A stretch of DNA of 64,000 nucleotides from JAMDEO01 sp963775295. GTDB taxonomy: Bacteria > Actinomycetota > Thermoleophilia > RBG-16-64-13. This document shows, piece after piece, positions 26,180 through 34,378 of this stretch (position 1 is its first letter; each line of letters begins with the position of its first letter). A program made the position numbers and the translations under genes. The DNA lies in contig CAVZIK010000006.1 in the NCBI GenBank assembly GCA_963775295.1, positions 806,001 through 870,000 of the forward strand, written 5' to 3'. The notes below the pieces were generated by a model, which searched no databases, was not told where the DNA came from, and worked only from the letters and a program-made list of their open reading frames with translations.

Positions 26180-29005
26180 ATGAAACTCACGAGAATGAGC
26201 TTCGCTATCAACGGCGTCAACAGATTCATAACCTGCGATCCCGAAGAGGACACCCTTGCCGTAGTCCTGCGTCGCATGGGCCTCACCGGAGTGAAGGTGG
26301 GATGCGGTACCGGGGTCTGCGGCGCCTGTTCGGTCATCCTTAACGGCGAAGTGATCCGTTCCTGCACCAAGAAGATGAAGCGGGTGCCAGAGTTCAGCGA
26401 GATCCTCACCATCGAGGGCATCGGTACCCCTCAGCATCTGCATCCCCTGCAGCAGGCCTGGATCACCTACGGCGGAGCCCAGTGCGGCTTCTGCTCGCCG
26501 GGATTCATCGTCTCTGCCTACGGGCTGCTCACCGAGAACCCCTCACCCACCCGCCAAGAGGTCCGCGCCTGGTTTAAGACCCATCACAACATCTGCCGCT
26601 GCACCGGCTACAAGCCCCTGGTGGACGCGGTCATGGCGGCTGCCAAGGTGATGCGCGGCGAGGCCACCATAACGGACATCACCTACGATTTCGAAGGTGA
26701 GACCGAGATCTACGGCTCCAGGCACCCCCGCCCCACCGCTCTTGCCAAAGTCACCGGTCTGGCCGACTACGGCGACGATGTCGCCCTACAGATGCCCGAC
26801 GGCACCGCTCATCTGGCCGTCGTGTTGGCCGAAGCCCACCACGCCAACATCATCAGCATCGATACCGCCGAGGCCGAAGAGATGCCCGGCGTCATCAAGG
26901 TGATGACGGCCAAGGACGTCAAGGGCAGCAACAACATGCCTATGCAGGGGCCCATCACCCGGCAGAAGGGCACCGGAATTCGCGAGTTCCCCGTCATCGC
27001 CGGCAAGAAGGTGTGCAGGCGGGGCGACGTACTAGCGCTGGTAGCCGCCGACACCAGGGAGCACGCCCGTGCGGCCGCCCAGAAGGTCAAGCAGAACTTG
27101 GAGATCCTGCCGGCCTACATGACCTTCCCCGAGGCGGTCATGCCCAACTCCATCCAGCTCCACGAGGGTATACCGAACTTCTATATGGAGCAGCCGGTCT
27201 TCAAGGGCGAGGACACCGCCGATATCTTCGAAGACGCCCCCATCGTCGCCGAGGGCAGCTTCCACTCCCAGCATGAACCGCACCTGCCCATCGAACCCGA
27301 TGTCGTCCAGGCCTACTGGGGCACCGACGGCATGATGACCATCCAGAGCAAGTGCCAGAACCTGTCGGAGAATGCCGAGTCCATCGCGCTCGCCTGTGGT
27401 CTTCCCAAGGACAACGTGCGCATGCTGCTGAACTGCGTCGGCGGTTCTTTCGGCTACACTATCGCTTCCAGCACGTTTGCTCTTGTTGTCACGGCCGTCC
27501 AGAACCTGGATATGCCCTGCACCATGAGTCTCAGCTACGACGAGTTCAACCACACCACGGGCAAGAGGTCATCGACGTTCGCCAACGGCCGCATCGCCTG
27601 TGACAAAGAGGGCAAGATCATTGCCGCCGAGTACGACGTCGCCTTGGACCACGGCGCCTACGGGCTCGTCCCCATCTTCACAAACCTAACCTCCGTCGGG
27701 TTCCACGGGTACAACATCCCCAACTTCAAGGCGCTCGGCCGGGGCGGCTCCTCGAACCACGCGTTCAACACGGCCTACCGCGGTTTCGGCGCGCCACAGA
27801 TCTACACGACCACCGAGTCACTCATCGACATGGCGGCCGAGAAAGCCGGCATCGACGCTTGGGAGTTTCGCTACAAGAATGCGGCGCGACCGGGGGACCT
27901 CACGATTAACAGCCGTCCGTACCAGGATTACGTCTATCCGCAGCTGCTGGAGAAAGCCAAGCCCACCTACGATCAGTACAAGGCGGAGGCCGAGGCGGCT
28001 AAAGCCGAGGGCAGAAACGTGGGCGTGGGGATCAGTATGGGCGGGTTCATCATCACCATCGGCATGTTCGACCACGCCGAGGTGGCGCTGGAACTCATGC
28101 CCGACGGCGGCATCACTCACTACAATACCTGGGAAGACATGGGCCAGGGCGGCGACATCGGCACCCTCACGCACACCGTGAAGGCGCTCGAACCCCTGGG
28201 GGTCAAGCCGGAGCAGGTGAAGCTGGTCATGAACGACAGCAAGACCTGTCCGGACACAAACCTGGCTGCCGCCAGCCGCTCGCACTACATGGCCGGCAAC
28301 GCCACCCTGCACGCGGCTGCGCAGCTCATGGACGCCATGCGGAAAGAGGATGGCAGCTATCGCACCCACTCCGAGATGGTCGCGGAAGGCATCCCCACCA
28401 AGTACACCGGCCACTACGATCAGTTCAACATCGGGCTGCCGCCGGGACTCGATCCAAACACCGGCGAGGGAGAGAAGAACCCCACGTACATGTACGGCCT
28501 CAATCTGGCCCTGGTCGAAGTCGACGTCGAGACCGGCAAGGCCCAGGTCCTCAGATTCACCTGGGTGGGGGATGTGGGCGTGGTCGGCAACCTCCTCTCG
28601 GTGGAAGGCCAGGGCTACGGCGGACTCTCCCACTCCATCGGCTTTGCGCTCAGCGAAGACTACGACGCCATGGACAAGCACGGCAGCATGACCGGCTGTG
28701 GCATCCCCACCATCGACATGATCCCGGACGACTTCAACCTCATCTTCCAAGAGACTCCTCGTCCAGCCGGTCCTCACGGCTCCTGCGGCTGCTCGGAGGT
28801 CTTCCAGAGCTCCAACCACATGGCCGTCATCAACGCCATCAACAACGCTTGCGGGGTCCGTATCTACGCGCTACCGGCGACCCCCGACAAGATCAAGGCC
28901 GGATGGGAAGCCAAACAGCGGGGAGAGGATCTGACTCCTCCCAAGTACTTCCTCGGCTCTGATTTCGAGGAAGAGTTGGAAATGATCAAAGCCAATCCCG
29001 TTTGA
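26180..29005 (+). CDS. molybdenum aldehyde oxidoreductase (MOP-type, xanthine oxidase family)
   Basis: A 941-residue single-chain enzyme that fits Desulfovibrio Mop (about 907 residues). The N-terminal plant-type 2Fe-2S domain has CGTGVCGACSVILNG. A second helical 2Fe-2S domain has QCGFCSPGFIVSAYG and NICRCTGYKPLVDAV. From about residue 180 the molybdenum-binding region follows, with NTWEDMGQGGDIGTLTHTVK, VKLVMNDSKTCPDTNLAAAS and HGSCGCSEVFQSS. The Glu in GCSE corresponds to the catalytic Glu of the family. There is no FAD domain, as in Mop. It should oxidise aldehydes to acids in the cytoplasm and pass electrons to an iron-sulfur carrier. GGGGAATAAAGC precedes ATG. The two following genes look like its redox partners. 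Confidence 0.93.
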   Translation: MKLTRMSFAINGVNRFITCDPEEDTLAVVLRRMGLTGVKVGCGTGVCGACSVILNGEVIRSCTKKMKRVPEFSEILTIEGIGTPQHLHPLQQAWITYGGAQCGFCSPGFIVSAYGLLTENPSPTRQEVRAWFKTHHNICRCTGYKPLVDAVMAAAKVMRGEATITDITYDFEGETEIYGSRHPRPTALAKVTGLADYGDDVALQMPDGTAHLAVVLAEAHHANIISIDTAEAEEMPGVIKVMTAKDVKGSNNMPMQGPITRQKGTGIREFPVIAGKKVCRRGDVLALVAADTREHARAAAQKVKQNLEILPAYMTFPEAVMPNSIQLHEGIPNFYMEQPVFKGEDTADIFEDAPIVAEGSFHSQHEPHLPIEPDVVQAYWGTDGMMTIQSKCQNLSENAESIALACGLPKDNVRMLLNCVGGSFGYTIASSTFALVVTAVQNLDMPCTMSLSYDEFNHTTGKRSSTFANGRIACDKEGKIIAAEYDVALDHGAYGLVPIFTNLTSVGFHGYNIPNFKALGRGGSSNHAFNTAYRGFGAPQIYTTTESLIDMAAEKAGIDAWEFRYKNAARPGDLTINSRPYQDYVYPQLLEKAKPTYDQYKAEAEAAKAEGRNVGVGISMGGFIITIGMFDHAEVALELMPDGGITHYNTWEDMGQGGDIGTLTHTVKALEPLGVKPEQVKLVMNDSKTCPDTNLAAASRSHYMAGNATLHAAAQLMDAMRKEDGSYRTHSEMVAEGIPTKYTGHYDQFNIGLPPGLDPNTGEGEKNPTYMYGLNLALVEVDVETGKAQVLRFTWVGDVGVVGNLLSVEGQGYGGLSHSIGFALSEDYDAMDKHGSMTGCGIPTIDMIPDDFNLIFQETPRPAGPHGSCGCSEVFQSSNHMAVINAINNACGVRIYALPATPDKIKAGWEAKQRGEDLTPPKYFLGSDFEEELEMIKANPV

Positions 29006-29097
29006 GGGGGGCTGGGAGCACAAACGAATGACTCGCCAAGCGGAGTTATCTTTCGGCCACGTGCCGGGGACCCCGCTTGGCCGGTATTCTTAAACGT

Positions 29098-31350
29098 ATG
29101 AAGCCAGAGGATGCCACTGCGTACACTGCGAGGTGCTTCCGTGGGGAGCCCGCCCCGTGTTCGCTCGTATGCCCCTTTCACCTGGATGTGCGGACGCTCG
29201 TGGAAAAGGTGAACAAGGGCAGATGGACGGCGGCCTACAAGGCGTTGCGCGACGCCACCGTTTTTCCCGCGATCGTGAGCGCGCTTTGTGACGAGCCCTG
29301 TGAAAGCCGGTGTGAACGTACGTCGCTCGGGGACGAAGCTATTGCCCTGCGTGATCTTGAGGCGGCTTGCCTTCGGTATTCGAGGGTGCGCAAGGCGGAG
29401 TCATACGTCATTCCGCCCAAGGAGCAACGGGTGGCTGTCGTCGGTGCCGGTACCGCCGGCCTTTCCTGCGCGCTGAATCTGGCACAGAAGAGGTTCGGCG
29501 TCACCGTGTTTGAAAAGGAGGACGGCTGGGGCGGCAGTTTGCGCACCCATCCGAGATTCGCCGAATTCGAGGAGGATATCGCCCTACAATTCACGTCGGT
29601 CGAGGCTGAGTTCCGCTACGGCGTCGAGATCAGTGCCCTCGACCAAATGGTTGACTTTGACGCGGTGTTTGTCGCGACCGGCGCCGGAGGCGAGTCGTTC
29701 GGCCTTCTCGAGAGCTGGGATCCCGAGTTGTTCACGACCTCGGAGCCCAGGGTCTTCATGGGTGGCGCACTCTGCGGCGCGACGCTCATGGAAGGCATCG
29801 CCCAAGGTGCGAAGGCATCGAAGATCATCGAGGGCTTCTTGCAGACCGGCAAGGCCGCCCGTTCTCATGGCGATCACGATGCCGGCGACTGCGAGCGCCA
29901 TCTTACGCACAACGGCGTCTCCTCTGTTCCACGAGTCATACCTTCGCGGCCGGACGGCTACACGGAGGAGGAGGCGAAAGAGGAGGCCGCGCGCTGCCTC
30001 CAGTGCGATTGCGACAGTTGTCTGGCTGCCTGCGAGATGCTGAAGAGCTTCCGAAAAGCACCGCACAAGATCGCCGTGGAGGTGTACTCCGACATGGCGG
30101 TGAGCTCATTCTCCACGCGCACCGTTACTCGTGAAGCCTACTCGTGCAATATGTGCGGGCACTGCGAGTCCGTTTGCCCCGAGAGCGTGGACCTGGGTGC
30201 GCTGCTTCGCTTTTCTCGCGCGGAGCGCATGAACGCCGGCACCTATCCGGCGGCGTTGCACGATTTCTGGCTGCGGGAGATGGATTTCGCCACCTCTGAG
30301 GGGTCCTTCGCTTCTCCCCCCGAGGGGAAGGAGACCTGCGAATACGCCTTCTATCCTGGTTGTCAACTCGGCGCGTCAAACCCCGAGCACGTGTTGAAGT
30401 CGTACGAGTTCCTGCGCAGGACCCTGGACGTAGGCATATTCCTGGGTTGTTGTGGCGCTCCGGCATACTGGGCGGGCGACGAGGCGCGCCTTCGCGCCAA
30501 TGTCGAGGAGATCAGACAAGCCTGGAGCAGCATGGGGAAGCCCACCATGATCTTTGCGTGCGCGACCTGCGAGAGTCTGTTCAGCAGGTTCCTGCCCGAG
30601 ATTTCCAGAGTTTCGCTCTACGAGCTTCTCGCCGCATCGGAAGAGATAGTGCCGACTACTCCCTTCCCCGAGGCGGCCGTGTTCGACCCTTGCGCATCAA
30701 GAGGCAACGACGAAATGCAGCTCGGCATCAGGAAACTTGCCGCAAGAGCGGGGGTTGCCGTCGAAGAGTTGAAGGAACCAAACCGCTGTTGCGGCTACGG
30801 CGGGCATATCCGCGTCGCCAACCCGACTCTCTACGACGAAATAACGCAGCACCGAGCCGAAGCAAGCGCGAAGCCCTACATCGTTTATTGCGCCAACTGC
30901 AGGGAGGTCTTCGTCTCCCGGGGCAAGCAATGTGCGCATGTATTGGACATGGTATTCGGACTGGACGCGGCCGCTCCGGTGCCCAGTCTCCAACAGAAGC
31001 GCGATAACAGCTTGAAGGTGAAGAGGGAGCTGATGAAGCAGAATCGGGATGTCGATTTTCAGCCGGAGCCGCATGCGTGGGATCCGTTGACTCTCATTAT
31101 CAGCGATGAACTGCAGGCCGACATGGACAAGAAGCTGATCTCGGCGGCCGATCTCAAGGAAGCGGTATGGCTGGCCGAGAGCTCCGGCGACAGATTCTAT
31201 GACGAGAGCGACGGCATGTGCCTCTGCAGCATGATCAAGCCCGTCATCACATACTGGGTGCAGTATCGGGAGATCGCTCCCATGACCTATGAGGTGTTCA
31301 GCGCCTACTACCACCGAATGCGCTTCCAGAGTGAGGAGCAGCAGCCGTGA
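29098..31350 (+). CDS. pyridine nucleotide-disulfide oxidoreductase / dicluster-binding protein
   Basis: The N-terminus is a GltD-like alpha-helical ferredoxin (PCSLVCPFHLDVR, CDEPCESRCER) holding 4Fe-4S clusters. It is followed by one FAD-type Rossmann unit (VAVVGAGTAGLSCALNLA) that seems to lack the usual second nucleotide-binding insert. Further on are CLQCDCDSCLAAC, CNMCGHCESVCPESVD, and two CCG-type motifs (FYPGCQLG...LGCCGAPAYW; DPCASRG...NRCCGYGGHI) as in HdrB-like subunits. The C-terminus has GMCLCSMIKPVITYW. This architecture matches the dicluster-binding family found next to Mop-type aldehyde oxidoreductases in Desulfovibrio. It probably routes electrons from the aldehyde oxidoreductase. 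I use ATG 29098; TTG 29077 is the only earlier start. No Shine-Dalgarno site is clear. Confidence 0.88.
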   Translation: MKPEDATAYTARCFRGEPAPCSLVCPFHLDVRTLVEKVNKGRWTAAYKALRDATVFPAIVSALCDEPCESRCERTSLGDEAIALRDLEAACLRYSRVRKAESYVIPPKEQRVAVVGAGTAGLSCALNLAQKRFGVTVFEKEDGWGGSLRTHPRFAEFEEDIALQFTSVEAEFRYGVEISALDQMVDFDAVFVATGAGGESFGLLESWDPELFTTSEPRVFMGGALCGATLMEGIAQGAKASKIIEGFLQTGKAARSHGDHDAGDCERHLTHNGVSSVPRVIPSRPDGYTEEEAKEEAARCLQCDCDSCLAACEMLKSFRKAPHKIAVEVYSDMAVSSFSTRTVTREAYSCNMCGHCESVCPESVDLGALLRFSRAERMNAGTYPAALHDFWLREMDFATSEGSFASPPEGKETCEYAFYPGCQLGASNPEHVLKSYEFLRRTLDVGIFLGCCGAPAYWAGDEARLRANVEEIRQAWSSMGKPTMIFACATCESLFSRFLPEISRVSLYELLAASEEIVPTTPFPEAAVFDPCASRGNDEMQLGIRKLAARAGVAVEELKEPNRCCGYGGHIRVANPTLYDEITQHRAEASAKPYIVYCANCREVFVSRGKQCAHVLDMVFGLDAAAPVPSLQQKRDNSLKVKRELMKQNRDVDFQPEPHAWDPLTLIISDELQADMDKKLISAADLKEAVWLAESSGDRFYDESDGMCLCSMIKPVITYWVQYREIAPMTYEVFSAYYHRMRFQSEEQQP

Positions 31351-31544
31351 GCACCGAAGAGAGAACCTGGAAATGCGGAAAGTGTGACAGGGAACTGGTG
31401 CTGAAGAAGACCGTGCTGACGTACCTCGGACACACGGTCGCCCACGAAGTCCCGACCTGTCCCAAGTGCGGGAAGGTCTACATATGTGAGGACTTGGCCG
31501 AGGGAAAGATGTCTGAAGTCGAACAGGTTCTGGAGGACAAGTAG
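31347..31544 (+). CDS. DVU_1557 family small redox protein
   Basis: A 65-residue protein with two CxxC pairs (WKCGKCDREL and PTCPKCGKVYIC), likely binding zinc or iron as a rubredoxin-like knuckle. GTG 31347 overlaps the previous stop by 4 nt (GTGA), so translation is coupled. Its position right after the dicluster protein and the conserved ends (LVLKKTVLTYLGHTVAHEVP) match the family first named from Desulfovibrio vulgaris DVU_1557. Its role is not known; it may be an electron carrier or cluster-delivery factor for the complex. Confidence 0.85.
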   Translation: MSTEERTWKCGKCDRELVLKKTVLTYLGHTVAHEVPTCPKCGKVYICEDLAEGKMSEVEQVLEDK

Positions 31545-31630
31545 TCGCGGTTCGGTCCGGATCGCACTATTTCCCGATGTGTTGTTCTGGGTTGCTGTCA
31601 TTCGAAGCCGTCTTGTCCGTGGACAGGCAT

Positions 31631-31668
31631 CCACCTGGAAGGTGGACCCCCCACAGCGTGCTGGGGGG
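31631..31668 (+). terminator. tandem hairpins after the redox operon
   Basis: CCACCT-GGA-AGGTGG (31631-31645) and CCCCCCA (31647-31653) with TGGGGGG (31662-31668) form two adjacent stems about 90 bp after the small redox gene. No T-run follows, so this is only a candidate transcript end. Confidence 0.45.
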
Positions 31669-31753
31669 CTCCTCGCCTAACGCCCGGTCGGGTATACAAT
31701 GAGCGAGCTCGAATTTGTGAGATAGGCCACATCTTCTCGGCCTGGGGGACTGC

Positions 31754-34153
31754 TTGAGCGCCGACAATCACAGGGAGGATCCGACCGGACGGCGTTTGGA
31801 ATGGAGCGCCGCCAGCGCGGATTTGGAACTAGAGTCCAATCAGCTATCGGCCCTGCTCGACAGCGTTCCGGGCTGTATCGCCCTGATCCTCGAGAAGGAC
31901 ACGCACGAGATTGTCGCGTCCAATAGGCTCGCGCGCGAACTTGGTGCTGTCCCGGGCGAGACCTGCTTTACAACGTGTTCGTCTCGCGACGACCTTTGTC
32001 CTTTCTGTCTGGCCTCCGAATTGTGGGCGACCGGTGAGTTGCAGCATCTCGAGGTCGAATACCGAGGGAAGTGGTACGAACGCGTCTGGGCTCCGTTGTC
32101 GCATGACTCTTACGTGCACTACATCTTTGACATCACCGAGCGCAAGGTAGCAGAAGAGGCGCTGAAGGAGAGCGAGGCAGGCCATCGGCTGCTGGCCGAC
32201 AATGCCAGCGACGTTATCTGGACAATGGATCTCAAACGCAATTTCACCTACGTCAGTCCCTCGGTTGAGCGGTTGCGCGGCTTTACCGTGGCCGAAGTGA
32301 TGCGCCAATCGATGGACGAGGCCCTTACGCCGGCATCAGCGGCGAGAGCGAAGGTCGCTTTTGAGCAGGCCGTCGAAGCGATACGTGCCGGGCGACCTTG
32401 CCCTGAGTTTCGGGGAGAGTTGGAGCAGCCCTGCAAGGATGGCTCGACCGTGTGGACCGACCTCACGGTTTCCGGGATATACGATTCCGCTGATGTGTTG
32501 GCTGGCTTTCTGGGAGTGACTCGCGACATAACCTACCGCAAGCGCGCGGAGGAAGAGCTGGCAAAAAGCGAGAGCCACTTCCGAAGCGTGATCGAATACG
32601 CAGCCGACGCGATCTACGTTATAGGTCGCGATGAGGGACGAATCCTCGCCTGCAACGAGCAGGCGTGCAGGGACACCGGATACCCTCGGGAGGAGCTCTT
32701 GGGTATGTTCGCCTCGGATATCGAGGTGAGCCTTCCCGGCGAAGAAGTCGACGCGGTTCACCTGTCCCTGACGCCCGGGGCCGCGCTGACACTTGAGGGG
32801 GTCCACAGGCGCAAGGACGGATCGACCTTTCCTGTCGAGATTCGTTTCGCCTTGATGGAAGAGGCGGAGCCGCAACTTGTTCTCTCGGTCACTCGCGATA
32901 TCACCGAGCGCAGGCGCGCGGAGGAGGCTCTTAGGCAGAGCGAGGAACAGCTTCGACAATCGCAAAAGATGGAGGCAGTGGGCCAATTGGCCGGCGGCAT
33001 CGCTCACGACTTCAACAACCTGCTGACGGCGATAATCGGCTACAGCGACCTCATTTTGTCCGACGAGAAGACTCGTGGGTTGCCTCTCCACGACGACGTG
33101 GGGGAGATAAGACATGCGGCGGAGCGGGCCGCAGCGCTTACCCGCCAGATTCTCGCATTCTCCCGGCGCCAGGCTCTGAGTCCGGCGCTGGTTTCTCTGA
33201 ATGTTACTATCCTTGAGATGGAACAGCTCTTGCGGCGCACTCTGGGCGAGGACATCGAACTCGTCACAATGCTTCACCCCGCTCTGGGGGTCACCGAAGT
33301 GGACGTCCATCAATTCGAGCAAGTGCTTATGAACCTTGCCGTCAACGCGCGCGATGCCATGCCCCTGGGGGGCCGGCTCACGGTTGCCACTGCCAACGTG
33401 GAGCTAGGCGAGGAGGACTGCCGCGCTTCCACGTATCCCAACCCTGGCAGCTACGTGACGCTCTCCGTCTCCGACACTGGCTTGGGCATGGACGATGAGA
33501 CTCTGTCGCACATCTTTGAGCCTTTCTTCACCACCAAAGCTATCGGCGAAGGTACCGGCTTGGGACTATCGACCGTCTACGGCATAGTGCGGCAAAGTGG
33601 CGGAGGTATCGACGCAGAAAGCGAGCCGGGCCGGGGAAGCACCTTCAAGATCTATCTCCCCCGCACTAAGGAAGCGGAGTCGGCAGACAAGGCATCGATT
33701 CTCGTCCCCTCCGTATGGGAGGGCCAAGAGACCATACTCGTCGTGGAGGATGAGGAATCACTGCGAAACCTCGTCACTCGGATTCTCCGAGGTCTGGGGT
33801 ACACGGTGCTCTCAGCCGCCGCCGCGGGCGAAGCCCTGGAGCTTCTGGCCAATCATGACGGCTCTGTGGATCTTCTCGTGACCGACGTGGTTCTGCCGGG
33901 AGGCGTGCAGGGGAACGATCTGGTCCGCCTATTGACCTCCTCCCGCCCCGATCTCCTCGTTCTGTACATGTCAGGTTATCCGCGCGACAGCATCGTTCAC
34001 GGGGGTCGATTGGACGAGGGAGTCAACTACCTCCAGAAGCCATTCACGCCGAAGGATTTCGGCGACAAGATCAGAGAGGTGCTCGGCCCGGTTCAACCTT
34101 CGATCCGAGGCGGTCGAAGCGCGGCGCGCAGTGAAAGCGGCGGCGGTGTTTAG
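31754..34153 (+). CDS. PAS-domain hybrid histidine kinase with receiver
   Basis: A soluble 799-residue sensor. The first PAS-type domain (about 25-135) contains a cysteine cluster, Cys71, Cys75, Cys82 and Cys85 (CFTTCSSRDDLCPFC), which could bind a metal or act as a redox switch. Two more PAS domains follow (about 140-265 and 270-390). Then come a HisKA domain (MEAVGQLAGGIAHDFNNLL, phospho-His in AHDF) and a HATPase (VNARDAMP, DTGLGMDDETL, GEGTGLGLSTVYGI). The C-terminal receiver (about 655-780) has VVEDEESLR, phospho-acceptor Asp in LLVTDVVLPGG, and LQKPFTPKD. TTG 31754 is preceded by GGGGGA. It is the first gene of a signalling block and its target is not evident. Confidence 0.93.
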   Translation: MSADNHREDPTGRRLEWSAASADLELESNQLSALLDSVPGCIALILEKDTHEIVASNRLARELGAVPGETCFTTCSSRDDLCPFCLASELWATGELQHLEVEYRGKWYERVWAPLSHDSYVHYIFDITERKVAEEALKESEAGHRLLADNASDVIWTMDLKRNFTYVSPSVERLRGFTVAEVMRQSMDEALTPASAARAKVAFEQAVEAIRAGRPCPEFRGELEQPCKDGSTVWTDLTVSGIYDSADVLAGFLGVTRDITYRKRAEEELAKSESHFRSVIEYAADAIYVIGRDEGRILACNEQACRDTGYPREELLGMFASDIEVSLPGEEVDAVHLSLTPGAALTLEGVHRRKDGSTFPVEIRFALMEEAEPQLVLSVTRDITERRRAEEALRQSEEQLRQSQKMEAVGQLAGGIAHDFNNLLTAIIGYSDLILSDEKTRGLPLHDDVGEIRHAAERAAALTRQILAFSRRQALSPALVSLNVTILEMEQLLRRTLGEDIELVTMLHPALGVTEVDVHQFEQVLMNLAVNARDAMPLGGRLTVATANVELGEEDCRASTYPNPGSYVTLSVSDTGLGMDDETLSHIFEPFFTTKAIGEGTGLGLSTVYGIVRQSGGGIDAESEPGRGSTFKIYLPRTKEAESADKASILVPSVWEGQETILVVEDEESLRNLVTRILRGLGYTVLSAAAAGEALELLANHDGSVDLLVTDVVLPGGVQGNDLVRLLTSSRPDLLVLYMSGYPRDSIVHGGRLDEGVNYLQKPFTPKDFGDKIREVLGPVQPSIRGGRSAARSESGGGV

Positions 34154-34378
34154 TTCTCCGGTGCGCGCATGTTGCCTTGATTGCTGTAAAATCCGACGCT
34201 CCATGGTGTTCTGAGTTCCATGGAGAGCCGACGCGCGTTCTCAAGACACTCTTGTGCTGCATGCCCTTGCCCAGAGTGACCGGCGGCATCGATAGATGTC
34301 ACCGCGCCTTGTTCGACAGAATGGCGCCATGCAGGCGCTCGGAATTGACGGGGTGGTGACCCCATTCAAGGTGAAGAG
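34154..34378. other. intergenic region
   Basis: No gene or terminator is obvious here. It likely carries the promoter for the 1286-aa sensor gene, whose ribosome-binding site is AAGGTGAAGAG. Confidence 0.3.

Noticed and set aside
27818..28819. Long open frame on the minus strand (333 codons) inside the aldehyde oxidoreductase gene
   Set aside because: It is the antisense shadow of a GC-rich gene, with no family resemblance or ribosome site.
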